Translations under genes and position numbers: made by a program | Shown here: positions 1 to 11,640 of the stretch, piece by piece | How positions within the stretch are numbered: the first letter of the stretch is position 1 | Layout of the letters: each line of letters opens with the position of its first letter | The notes under the pieces: generated by a model | What the model was told of the DNA's origin: nothing | The model's database searches: none | The model's input: the letters and a program-made list of their open reading frames with translations, nothing else | Assembly (NCBI RefSeq): GCF_000835495.1 | Contig: NW_015622542.1 | Coordinates: 1,820,485-1,884,484, forward strand | Direction: 5' to 3' | DNA: 64,000 nt | DNA from: Cladophialophora immunda | Taxonomy: Eukaryota > Ascomycota > Eurotiomycetes > Chaetothyriales > Herpotrichiellaceae

Positions 1-346
1 CCAATCGTGTGGCGAGCACGACTGCAAAAGTGCAAGACTTGCTCGCACCGTGCTAGTCAGAATCAGAAGTGGAGAGAGTGAAACGCCCCGGCAATGGTAC
101 TCACGTACGTGTTCATGCAAGCCTGCATGCTGAGTTGAAAAGATACAACCTGATTATTATTGCTCGATGATTGGCTGCATGTAGATTCCAGACCCAGTTA
201 CGATTTCGACTGGGGATGTGATCTACTGACGACCTCTTTCCCACTATTCTTGCCACTCTTCGTCAAGTTCACTAGGGATGTAAACTGTTCGTCTGTTAGC
301 ATTCAAGAGCTATCTTCAAGGCTTGTAGTGACCTACCTCGCTCAGC

Positions 347-1228
347 ATGGAGCACCCAGTCCGACCCGATGAAAGGAGAGCGCGACCTCGGGAGCCTGAG
401 CTTGAACCCGAACCCGAGCCTGAGCCTGAGCCTGAGGCGGACCCTCGCGAGCTTTTCGCAGTGTTCTTCCATCCACTGCTAGGTTCGGTGGCTCTGACCC
501 TGATTCTAAGCTTTGCCTGCACCGTTGCAAGGCTGCTCCTCGTTACACAGTTGCACAAGTTCTGGGCGCGCGGTTTACCAACCTTGTGCAGTGGAGCCAT
601 CGTTTCTATACCTTATGGATCACTGGATGTCGAGACAGCTTTCACGTTTGAAGCCATTTCCAACGCTCTTGCGACACAGATCTATGGCAATGATAATATG
701 TGTCGCACGACAAACTATTCGCTCGGGTTGTCCAAAGGCTTGATGGCTTCGATACACGCCTATTTGATCGCGGTTGGGGTCCTTGATATGATCGGAACCG
801 ACTTGGTGCTGGGCCTTCTCTGGTGGTCCTTATTCTTGGATGGTTGCAAGCTGCACAGCTTCCGATGGGCGCTCGCCTGGGTCGTGGTTGCCCTAGGTCT
901 AGATGCAACAGCAATCTATTACAGCAGTCGTACGGGGAGGCCCGCTATTCTCGGACTATCCGTGGTCATCATGTAAGCTCTTCCACTGATTTGTGATGGA
1001 GTGGTGCTGACGACAGATGCCAGGGCATGTACTCTGACAATACTTGTCCTGACAGCATTGGTCTTGCGAAGCAGGGTCAATCGATCCAAGAGTGGTGGGG
1101 ACACCCTGGCCATTCCAGAACACCTGTTTACGATGCACTGGCAGCGACGATCGTCGTCGACCGAACCAGCACCGTCCTCGACGGGGGAAGTTCCGCACAT
1201 GCGCATGTTCAACGCAGGAAGTGATTAG
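347..1228 (+). CDS. Small multi-pass membrane protein, unknown function
   Basis: Two exons, 347-972 and 1024-1228, joined by a 51-nt intron (GTAAGC donor, GCTGAC branch at 1006, CAG acceptor ending 1023). The join keeps the frame and completes a final hydrophobic helix. The product is about 276 residues. An acidic, proline-rich N-terminus of Glu-Pro repeats (residues about 16-31) precedes roughly five hydrophobic segments, and a short hydrophilic Ser-rich tail ends the protein. I recognise no family. The stop lies only a few bases before the hAT transposase remnant, so the 3' end may have been altered by that insertion. The start is the first ATG before the Glu-Pro tract. The existence of a gene is fairly likely; the function is unknown. 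Confidence 0.5.
394..438 (+). repeat. Glu-Pro hexanucleotide tandem repeat
   Basis: An imperfect GAGCCT/GAACCC hexamer array encodes alternating Glu and Pro near the N-terminus of the membrane protein. Such arrays are prone to slippage, so length variation between strains is expected. Confidence 0.75.
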
Positions 1229-1240
1229 GGAAATGTACAC

Positions 1241-2239
1241 TTGGTAGCACTGGCCATTTATGCTGCTTGGACGCGTTCTCGATCGAGGCGAAGACTTGAG
1301 GGTATTCTGAGAGAGGCGATATCGCAGGCGCGGTCACATGTTCATATCAGTTTCGATATCTGGACGTCGCCGTCAATGACTCCTATGCTCGGTATTTGTG
1401 CGCATTTCTTAGACCATGTATATGAGCTTAAGCATCCTCTTCTGGCGCTTCATTTCATACGAGGACACCATACTGGACCAGCTATGGCCGAAATTATCGA
1501 AGGAGTGATGCATTCGTACGGAATCGCCCAGAAATGGGGCGTATGTATTGCGGACAACGCAGACAACTGCAATACCTGCTGCAAGACGTTAGTTGCGAGC
1601 CTTCGTCCTGACGAACCTGTGACGGCGAGGCGCAGTCGGTGCTTTGGTTATATTGTCAATCTTGCCGCTAAGGCCTTCATATACGGCAAGGAATATGAAG
1701 CGTTTATCGCAGAGGCTGAACAGGTAATAGTGTTATCATCCCGAGACCAATCTGCGGCATACTCTGAGATGCAACTTTGGCGCAGGAGAGAGTCCTTTGG
1801 CAAGTTTCATAATATTGTGAAACATATCAGAGTCAGTACTCATCGTCGACAAAAGGTTGAGGCAATAATAATAAAGGCTCTCACGAGTCAAAATGAGGTC
1901 GTCGACGCAACTGAACTTGGTGTTGAGAATAGTGGGGTAGAAGGTAAGTCCTGGACTGAATGGAAGAACCAAAACCTATTTCAGTGGTGGATGTCTTGCA
2001 GCTACCCTAGCCTTCGGCAGATGGCTTTGGACACTCTCTCAATACCTGCAATGTCCGCAGAACTCGAGAGAGTGTTTAGCCAGGCCAAGAGGTTCTTTAC
2101 AGACGACCGCAATCGTCTGTTAACAACTTCTTTTGAGGCGCTACAGTGCCTTGAGCAGTGGCAGACGCAACAAGTATATGACGTCTATAACTCGGCACGG
2201 ATTAGTATTTCACCAACCAATGAGGCTCTATTTGCCTAG
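1241..2239 (+). mobile_element. hAT-family transposase remnant (5'-truncated)
   Basis: An open frame of about 330 residues matches the RNase-H-like core and C-terminus of hAT transposases. The first acidic site lies in SFDIWTSP, the second in IADNADNC, and the C-terminal dimerisation block contains YPSLRQMALDTLSIPAMSAE followed by ERVFS with its Glu. The N-terminal BED zinc finger is absent. The central alpha-helical insertion is shortened, since the sequence passes quickly from the HRRQK region to the C-terminal block. The usual CxxHxLNL motif reads CFGYIVNL, so its His is replaced by Tyr. No clear terminal inverted repeats or 8-bp target duplication were found by eye. Full-length hAT transposases have about 600-700 residues, so this is almost certainly a non-autonomous fossil despite its open frame. 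Confidence 0.8.
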
Positions 2240-4419
2240 TCAGGGAGTCGACTCTTGCCAACAATGCTTTAGGGCCTCAGCGGCTACTCCTGGACTTCCC
2301 TGAGTGCTTGAATTGCGCTTACAACTTCTAGGCTGCGTCGTGAGCACAAGGCTCTCAGCCAGAAGATTCCTCGCCCGTGACGGTGGTGATCCTGTTCCTC
2401 TCGGAGCCAACCTCAGCCATTCCTTGACGAGAATGCACATGGAAGACCACGGCCCAGTTGAGATCACAATCATTGCTGCGAACTCGGCGAGAAGCCTGAC
2501 GTCTAATGACAAAAATGTCGCGCGGATCGATGTGCAAATGACTGAGACTGTGGGCGAAGATGCGCAACCTTGACGAACTGACTGTGGCAAAGATCAATAG
2601 TCATTGGCTCGAATTCAGCCTTGCAAGAAATCCAAACGTGGGAGTAAGCTGGCAGTTTCCTTCACAGTGACTGCGCCGGAGGCTGGGTCAAGGGAGGTTA
2701 CGGCGAACCCTGGATTCATGAAGTGATTGATCCCACCACGGACGAAAACATTGCAGGTCAACCCTTTAACTATCAGCGCCAGGAGCTGACTCTCGCGACA
2801 ATATCCGCAACCTGGTTGGCGAAGCTTTGTATTCTCTCTTCGATCTGCGTCGACAACTTCTCCAGCCTTGGAGGAAAATGAGTTGCCATCTATCTACTGC
2901 GCCGCTCTATTGGGGAGCTGTGGATGCGCCCTGAATACTGGGAGCAGCATGCTGCTACACCGTACCCTCGACACCGGTTTGTTCGCCACCAGTCATGGCA
3001 TCGGTCTTATCAGTCTTTCCGTAGAGTCAAACTCAAGGTGCGTGCTGCCATCCATACTTAAAGCTACGGAACCTCTCTTGATTGTGAAGCATTTTTCTGA
3101 GACGCAGCTGGAACAGGTATACCAAAATCTACTTCTGGCCGGAGTATGAGCGTTGCCTTATCGGCTCTTCACACGATCAGGTCATGGATATAAGAGAAGT
3201 ACTCACAATTCCCGCATCCTCTATCATCTAGAGAAAGCTAACATGAGCTCTGTCGACCCTCAAAAAAGCTCTCAATCCAGGGAAGGAGAGCCACAGGCCA
3301 ACTCTCAGACTTCGACACGACATGAAACCAAGCTTCCTATGATTCATCAAGGAGGGAAAATCCAAGAAGAATGGCTGTACCAGCAGAATCAGGTGCAGAA
3401 GCAAATTGAAATATCGATCAGGAGAGGATAAACACATATAATTGATCCGCCATTAAGCCTGGTAGGCGATCCAGACGCTTTTGCTACTGACCAAGGAGAT
3501 AGAGGCACTCGACGAAAGGCTTATTTGTTCTTTCTGAATGCATTTCACCTGGACTCAACATGCTGCCCGTCCATCATTTGATCATCGAGGTGCAGACCTG
3601 GAGAGCATTCCGATCAACTCCGTACGCTTTCCCTCAGATTCTCTCAAGCCCGCATCGAGTGTTTCGTGGAACGCCATCTCTTCATTACTCTCTGGTATCC
3701 CCTGCGGTGACGCCATGGGGTTTGTCGCATATTTTGAACAATGAATAAGGCCTTGCCATCGGATGATTGATGTGACCTGGGCCTTGAAACTGATTTTGTC
3801 CAAGGAGTCCAGAAAAACAGGTGTCCAAGGATATTATGTCGTAATGTCATATTGCACCTGAGGCTGACGGGAACCTCACCGTCCGCCTTGGGAATGGCTG
3901 GCCATGATGCGGACAAGAAACCGGTGTGACGAGGTCAGGATTGTCCACGCTCCACGCGGTTCCAGGCTAATGCACTTTCTGGTGGTCAACGCCGTGTGAG
4001 TCTGCATTCAGCGGCCATGCTCTGTGAAGGTAGACTAGTTTTCCAGCCTAGCGTACCTTGAGTGCCCAGGGCGCAAAGAAATGTGCATCCGGGTGGCGTT
4101 GCACCCCTGCGACTCGCAATGTCGATTAAAATGCTGTGATGGCTGCAAGTGGCCCCATATGCCTGCCCAGCCTGATCATGATTGGCTGCTAACACGTCCA
4201 AGCCTCGATTCCTCTTGCGGGCTCAGCCTCATCCTCAGCCTCGGACGATGCGCCGTACATGCAGTCGCTTAAAACAATCTGCGTCTGTGAATTCATCCTT
4301 GCAGACCCTCTATTTCGCAGCATTGATGAGAGAAACAGAACCTTCTCCCCAGCATTATGTGTCCTCGGGTCTCGAGCGGCCACTAGTCAAAAGATTCCCG
4401 GAAATGTTGTCCTCGCGCT
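2240..4419. other. Long stretch without a recognisable gene
   Basis: This 2.2-kb interval between the hAT remnant and the NLR gene holds only short open frames (2304-2573, 2868-3149, 3153-3431), none recognisable. The plus-strand frame around 2665-2880 has protein-like character (Trp/Gly-rich, GGWVKGGYGEPW), but it has no start codon and no family I can name. It may be the relic of a gene broken near the transposon. I see no tandem repeats or RNA genes. Confidence 0.4.
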
Positions 4420-7400
4420 ATGTTCGCGCGAGCATCCCATTCTCACAGACGCGGGAGCCACGGGTCCCAGAGAGGATCGTCCAACGGCCGCCATAACCGG
4501 AGTGGCTACGGGACCCTTTCCCGCCATACATCTAGCATAAGGTGCATCTGCTCGCTTTGGAGCCCTTCGGCCTACATTACTGACTCGAAACCCCCACCTG
4601 AAGCAGTCAAACTCTCAGCTCGCGGACCTCCGAACCAGCCCAATGGCCACTTGGGCAACCTTATTCCCACTCTCGAACGCCTTCCTTCAACACTCCAGAT
4701 GGACTGTGGCCGCCTTTAGCCCAATTCGACGAGCGACAGGCTGTCAAGATTGCCATAATATGTGCTCTCCCGAAAGAGGCGGATGAAGTTCTCGCCGTCT
4801 TTGACAGACCTGGGGATGATACCAGACGTTTCAGTAAGACAGCTCGTGATAAGATTGCATACACTATCTGCTCCGTCGGGAAGCAGCCTGTTGTGGTTGC
4901 CCATATGCCCGGTGCTGGGAAAGTCAACGCGGCGGCGGTGGCGGTGCATCTCAGCACCAGCTTTCCCGATATCCGACTTGCTTTGCTGGTCGGCATCTGT
5001 GGAGGTGTCCCTGGCGGTTCTGACGGCTCAGGAGACGTTCGCCTAGGTGATGTCGTGATAAGTCCGCCGCCTGTGCCATACGACTTCGGCAAGCAATACC
5101 CAGAAGCATTCGTGCGGAAGCCGTCACCCGCGAACACCACATTGGAACTTCGCACTGCTCTCAGTCAGTTGGAAACCGAGTATCACCGAGAACTTTTGCA
5201 GAAGCAGTCAAATTACCTATTATGTGATCTCCAGGCCCGGCGTCCAAAGACGGCATATCCTGGTATAGAATTCGACCGCCTTTTCGAGCCAACGTACCTG
5301 CATAAACATCGAAATACTAGTTGTAATACTTGCCACGCTGGGACTGATTCTGCTGTTTGTTCGGCGGCGCTCAACTTACCATGCTCTGGACTCGGCTGTG
5401 AAGACTGGCACTTGGTTCAGCGTCCCGCCCCAGTCCTGTCTTCCGATGGCAGAAGAGCGCCCTCTATCCACGTTGGGACCATGGCCTCGGGAGATCGGGT
5501 CATGAAGTCAGGCATTCACCGTGATGCTATTGCACAAACGGAAGGTATAATTGCCTTCGAGATGGAAGGTGCAGGGTTGATTGACCATTTCCCATTTCTC
5601 GTGATCAAGGGAGTGGCCGACTATGCCGATAGCCACAAGAACGACGTTTGGCACCACTATGCGTCCGCCACTGCCGCCTGCTGTGCAAGGGCTTTCCTGG
5701 AGAATTTTTGGACAGAACAAATGACGGAATACCAGGGTTATGGCAACGATCAGTGGTCCATCCGTGGCTCGCCAGGTCCAATACTGACCTCCCAGTCATC
5801 TGGGGTTTCATCTTCTGAAGCTCCATCGGCTGAAGATCCTACTCGTCAACTGGGGGTTTGGTGTGTTTCACTGCGTCGAAAGGTCAGTTTCGCAGGCAGG
5901 GTCAACGAACTTGCGGCCTTGGAGGCCATGTACAACAAACCTGATTGCTCATCTATTTCTCTACTTGGATTGGGCGGTGTCGGCAAGAGCAATCTTGCCC
6001 TAGAGTTTGCGTATTCCCTCAGAGAGAAGTCGCCCGATGTGTCCATCTTCTGGGTTCACGCGTCAGATGCCATCAATTTCGACAATGGCTACGCTGAAAT
6101 CGGTCGTCAATTACAGATCTCTTCGATGGCGGAATTGCAAACCGATCTGAAGCATTTGGTAAGGCAACATCTAAGTCAAGAGAGCTTTGGTCGGTGGCTC
6201 CTAATCATCGATAATGTAGATGACTTTGGGCTGTTCTTTGGCGACGAAGGTACCGCCCGCTCCAAGTCACTCTACTCCTTCGTTCCACGAAGCTCCCGTG
6301 GCTGTACCCTCATCACCACACGCGACAGAAAAGTCGCTCTCAATTTCAGTCACAGCCACGTTATTGAAATCCCATGCTTGGATCAAGAGGGCGCTCTCAC
6401 GCTGCTGGAGACCTTGCTTGAGCCTGCGCCTCCTGCCCTGGAAAGAAATCTCGCCTGCTCTCTTGTGGATCGTCTCAATTATATTCCTCTAGCGATTGTG
6501 CAAGCTACTGCATATATCAACCTCAACCGAATCCACGTTTCAGACTACCTGAGTTTGTTAGACGACAAACAAGAGGAAACCGTGTTTGAACTTTTGGACG
6601 AAGATTTCGAGGACGAAGTGCGGGCGCCGGGGGCCAAAAACTCCATCATTTCAACCTGGAAAATCAGTTTTGAAAACATTGCACGCCGAAGTCCGTTGGC
6701 CCAGGAATGCCTGGCAAGGATTGCATGCATCGACTCGAAGATTATTCCCGAGCGGCTTCTACCACAAGTTGCTTCTCAGAAGCACATGATAGATGCAGTA
6801 GGTCTGCTAACTGGATACTCCTTCCTGACACGGAGAGATCTGGATTCAAGTAACAGCAAAACCTATGATATGCACAGCCTCGTCCACCTGGCATGCCGCA
6901 GTTGGCTGCACAAAAAATCGGCCTTACAAACGTGGGCACCTAGGGCGCTCAATCGCATGCTCGAGACCTTTCCAAAGCCTGACCACAACAACAGATCCGC
7001 CTGGTCATTGTACCTGCCACATGCCTCTCGACTTCTACAGTCGCCTCACATTGCTCACATGGAAAACCGCTTTGAGCTCACGTTCTTGGTGGGGCAGTGT
7101 CTCTTTCTTGAGGGCAAATATCGTGACGCGACCGCGAAATTCAGACTTGTTGTGGAATATAGAGAGAGGGCACTCGAGCCTTTTCATCCCAGTCTTCTTC
7201 AGGCTTACACGGACTTATCAGTCGCCTTGGAACGCTGTAGCCAGCTGGAGAAGTCATTGGAGTATGGCCAGAAAGCTCTTTGTGGTTACACAGCAACATT
7301 GCCTGCTAATCACCCCCTTGTACTCAGTGCCTTTGCCAATATCGCTTCGGTGAAGCGAAGACAACACAAGTGGAAAGATGCTCTAAAGTTTGATCAGACG

Positions 7401-8285
7401 GTCATGATGGCGAGACAGACGGTCTTGGGCGAAAATGACCCAGACACGTTGAGCAGTATGGCCAATTTAGCGGCATCCTACAAAAGCATGGGCTCACCTG
7501 AGAAGGCAGAGGAGCTTCTTCACCGCGTAGTGGAGGGCCAGAGAGTGGCTTTGGGAGAGGACGATCCCGTCTTTCTCTCATCACTGGCGCGCCTCGCTTC
7601 GACATATCGCTATTCAGGTAACCTTGCAGAGGCCGAAAGACTCGCATTGGAAGTCTTGGATCGGAGAAAACGAGTCCTCGGGTCGCATCATCCTGACACC
7701 CTCCGGAGCATGGCCAATGTTGGCTCAACATGGCGGCGGCAAAAGCGGTGGAAGGATGCCGAACGGATTGAAAGTGAAGTCCTGACATTGCGAACTAGTA
7801 TATTAGGCAAAGAAGATCCCCATACTCTGACGGCCATGGGAAATCTTGCAGCCACCTATCGCAGTCAAGGCAGGTATGATAAGGCCGAAGAGCTGGATGG
7901 AGAAGCGCTCAAGATCAAAGAACGCACGCTCGGGGCGTACGACCATTCCACTCTCTCGACCATGTCCAGCATAGCTTCCACGTACCGAAAATCCAATCGC
8001 GGGGCAGATGCGGACAAGATCAGCAAGGAAGTGCTGAGGCGGTGTCAGCATTCACTGGGGGACACACATCCCCAGACCCTCGCATGCATGGCTGAAGTTG
8101 CTTACATCTACAAGCGAGAGGGTAGGGTGAAGCAAGCAGCTTCCCTAGCAGAACAGGTATTAGCGGAGCGAGAACGCACACTGGATCCCCAAAACAAACT
8201 GGTGCGCGAAATGAGGCATTTCCTGTCTAGCTTGAATCGACAGCATAATCGGCAGAAAGAGAGGAGAGAGCATTCGACAAGATGA
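4420..8285 (+). CDS. NLR-type receptor: PNP/UDP phosphorylase domain + NB-ARC + TPR repeats
   Basis: A STAND/NLR protein of about 1267 residues. The N-terminal nucleoside-phosphorylase-like effector domain (residues about 90-370) has VAIICALP-type strand KIAIICALPKEADEV, GICGGVPGG, GDVVIS and MEGAGLI. The NB-ARC has P-loop GLGGVGKS (about residue 495), Walker B LLIIDNVDD, an ITTRDR motif and an MHD-like MHSLVH (about 797). The C-terminus has about nine 42-residue kinesin-light-chain-type TPRs (about 870-1240). Fungal proteins of this build act in self/non-self recognition and regulated cell death; that role here is inferred. Homology demands coding upstream of the first in-frame ATG (4905). 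The best solution found is exon 4420-4541 and exon 4604-8285, with a TACTGAC branch site about 25 nt before the acceptor and a weak GTGCAT donor. That N-terminus is Ser/Arg-rich and uncertain; the rest is secure. Confidence 0.85.
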
Positions 8286-8872
8286 GCCAATGCTTCTGAA
8301 CCTCGTTTGCTGCAAGCGTAGGGGGCTTCTACTCGATTGGATCTGGTAAAAAAAAAAGTTCTCAACGACAATGCTAGATATCTGCCCAGGAAGGAGAGCA
8401 AGAGCACGTCGGAAGCGTCGCCCAGGCAACCGGCCACAGTCTTCAAGCGGACCAAGTTCAGCCGTCAAAATGACCAAGTCCGCTTCGGCATGCATCTCTG
8501 GACCTTGTCTTGCTTGCTGAAGCAGATCTACGAGAGATGGCGTTCAAGGAGCGGGAAAGACGACTCCCCGCCTCTGCCAATAACCCTAATTGAGGGCGTG
8601 AGCAAATACTCGGTAATCCCGGTGCCGACATTGTCATTATCATGCTATAGGATGCTGTGAACTCTCTGTGCCCGCCGTTGTCTAGTCCATTCAGCCAAAT
8701 TTATTCCTATTGCATCTCAAGTGTGAGAGGACGGGCGTCTCTGAGTCTAGTCAAGCAGCTATCTGGTCTCTGGTTGGTGAGGTTGCCATGGTTGTCAGAA
8801 CTTGATGTCATCCCAATATGAACTGCCTTCTATCGATCAAGGTTGGATTGGATGGCGGACTCCTGCTGCGTT
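8286..8872. other. Convergent intergenic region
   Basis: The region lies between the stops of the NLR gene and the PQ-loop gene. It contains an A10 tract near 8348 but nothing gene-like, and presumably carries both 3' untranslated regions. Confidence 0.5.
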
Positions 8873-10237
8873 CTAAGGGACGGTTTGCCGCCGCGATGAA
8901 GGCTGCTCGTAAAGCAACGGGCTGCGCTCGTCTGGCGCTAGGTGGGAATGCGCGTGCGAGACGACCGATGAGGTGCGAGATCGAGTCCAAGTATTCCATC
9001 CCTCGAAGTTTGCGGGAGTTGCACAATGTTGTTTTCCTTGTTTGGCCAGCCTCTGGTCCCTAACCGCGAAACAGATGGCCAAGACGATCAGGACGATCTG
9101 CATGGTCCCCACAAGCACGTAGACGACCCACGCGCTCCAGCCTTTCAGCCCGACTCGGATCATCATGTTGATTCCAAATATCCAAGTGTACTGGCCGATG
9201 GTGTCCAGCTGTCAGCTTGCAGGGCGCAAACAACGCAATGAGCAACGACCAACAGTGAAGGGGAAGACTTACTGGCGCAGTCAGGCAGATAGACACCGGG
9301 CTTAGACTTCCCAAGTGTCCTAGATGCCATGTGGTCCGTGTAGAACTAACTTCATGAATTGATTGATTGTTCTATCTAGTGGGAACGGTCGCACGGCAGT
9401 TTGACTTGCCGGCGTGTAAAAACTAGCCGGATAACCTTCCTAATCAGGTTAGGGCAATAGTCCGAACCTGGGGGACCCACTGGATGCATGCAAAGACCGC
9501 CACCGCGATGCCGAGAATGTCTGCCCACGCTTGGGCGTACCAAGGGAAGCGGTGCAGGATGATGGCTGACACCAGGAGGACGGCAAATGCGAAGCTGCAT
9601 GCGGCGATGAGGACCTTCCACGCCCGCTTCGCGCGGCGGAATGTCCGGTCGGGCCCTGACAGTGACGGTCTACGCCCGTGCAATTCTGCGTCGGCCTCTT
9701 CCTCCGAGTAGTAGACGTACATGAAAAGGCTAGGCGAGGTTTCAGCGAAGTGCCCGCAACAGGAAGCTAGTAAGGACTGTGTTGCAACGTGCGGCGGACT
9801 ACTTACACGATCCAAAAGCACGCGATGCCAAAGATGACCTGGAGCATTCCGAGAAGGCCTCTGATGCAGGCAAAGCGCGTGTTGGTCCTGCAGCAGCCGA
9901 TGTCGACTGCACTAGAGGGGAGCATCATGATGTTGCCCACAGCACACACGCCGGATAGGGAGCCGAGGAGGATGTAGTACGTCGACAAGCCCTCTGCGGA
10001 TCTGCGCAAGATGATACGGCCCCATTGCGGAATGTAGCAGATGAGCAGCCAGCCCATCAACGAGCTGGGTGATAGAGGGTTAGTATTGGCACATCTGTGT
10101 CCTTGTTGATTTCTTTCATTTGATTCTCTCCACAACCAGCCAGACAGACGGAGAGTAACTCAGGGAGCATACCAAGAGACGACGAATTGGGTGATGGAGG
10201 GTTTGACGAGGTCATTGCATTGGTCGGGTTCTAACAT
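8873..10237 (-). CDS. PQ-loop repeat family membrane transporter
   Basis: A polytopic PQ-loop (cystinosin/SWEET-fold) protein, probably a vacuolar or lysosome-type small-solute exporter. Exons on the minus strand are 10237-10173, 10064-9807, 9729-9481, 9345-9273 and 9190-8873 (963 nt, 320 residues). The first intron has a TACTAAC branch site. The first PQ motif (ICYIPQWGRII, followed by SAEGLSTYYILLGS) is intact. The second PQ region is problematic. The natural reading VPQ followed by TTWHLGHLGSLSPVS cannot be produced with the GTTCGG donor at 9467 and the TTAG acceptor ending at 9346, because the phases disagree. The only in-phase canonical choice found uses a GTGGGT donor at 9480 and removes WVPQ. 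Either an assembly indel, a loss of the second PQ dipeptide or an unseen splice form is involved. Family assignment is secure. Confidence 0.8.
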
Positions 10238-11640
10238 CCGGGTCTGTGGGCAGAAAAGGAGCTTGGATTCTGCTCTGGAAATTAAGGGGCCAATTCAGCA
10301 CAACTCGCTGGATGGGTTCCTAACCAGCAAAAGTATAGCAAAGCCAAAGCTTCACTTAGACAGAAATGAAAAGGTGAGCAAAACAATGACGTAAAACCCT
10401 TTGGGAGAAAGGAGAGAGGTAGAAGAAGGGGGAGGGAGCAAATACTCTGGTGAGAAGAGCCTTGGTTGTTGTGTGTCGCATCACTCAACTATGACGAAAA
10501 GTCCTTTGGAAGCAGCCCGGTTGGCTGGCATGTTTGCATGTGTTAATGGATGAATGAATGATGGGCCATGCACACATCGTCATCATCGTGATCTTCTGGT
10601 TGAAACCATGCCGTGTAGCTTGGCTGTAGCGGTAGGTAGATGCATCGAAGCTCTATGTCCCGCCATTCACAGGAAGGGAGGTGGCGTCGTGGAATCCAGG
10701 TTGACCAGAAGCATTCTGTCAGCTCCCCAAAGCTGCTCAATAGCAAGGCTGGGTTGAGACGGGAAGGAGAGTCCGCATCCTTATTCCGCTGTCTCCTCCT
10801 AAGCCCATCTGCATAGTTGCTTCAGCCGAGTGGCAGCCCATGGAACAAGTGAGGAAATGCCCATGTCACAAGCGATCGCCGGCAAGCCCGCTGCTGATTG
10901 GGGGTGTGACCATAGCACGAACGATCTGGGGGACAGGCGAAAAGCCCCTCTCTTGTGGCACTCTCTGCGTGGCGCCTGTTCGATTGTCTGGTACTTCGCT
11001 TCCCTCTCATGAATGTGCTCGTTCATGCTTCTTGGCCACAGCGCAAGAATTCTTCTGGATTGGGAGATTCGAGATCCTTCACGAGAATTGGCCTGAAAGA
11101 CATTAATTAGCGTTTGGCTTCCGGAGACAAGATGCGGCAGTGGCACAGCGCTGTGAAGGCATCGAGTTGACACGGTCGACAGAGGACGAGGTAGCAAATG
11201 CAGACTGAATCAGGAGCAGATAGGAGCAGATGAGAGCAGCATGGTGAACGCTGGTGGTTCAAGGTATCAGCTGGCGGATGTTTCCATCACAGTGAATGGA
11301 GTCGGCACCAGCGTCTCAGTGCGGTAGCCTAGATCGCTGTATGGCTCACATTGGTGTATACTGGTACCTTGTGGTGGTGTTGCAAGAAGAAGAGGGGCGA
11401 TGGATGCATTATTATTGTGAACGACGGTTGCATTGACAGCGAGTACGACGCGAGGACGGCACCTCGTACACTAACCTTGAAAGTTGGCAGCGGCACACCT
11501 CGCCTGCGGACATTTGCTACATTTTGCTCGTAACTATAGTATTGTATTGTCCTGTTTAACTCGCGGCCTTGTCCCCTTTTTGCATTCGATGCGCTGCTTC
11601 TCCTAACCATGAGAGCAACGAGTCTTCTATACTGGTCCCG
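10238..11640. other. Divergent intergenic region (promoters of PQ-loop and GT90 genes)
   Basis: About 1.4 kb between two outward-facing genes. Purine-rich patches occur around 10375-10440 and a few short open frames have no coding character. No RNA gene or repeat was recognised. Confidence 0.45.

Noticed and set aside
10799..11197. 132-codon minus-strand frame between the PQ-loop and GT90 genes
   Set aside because: Composition looks random and it has no domain or motif.
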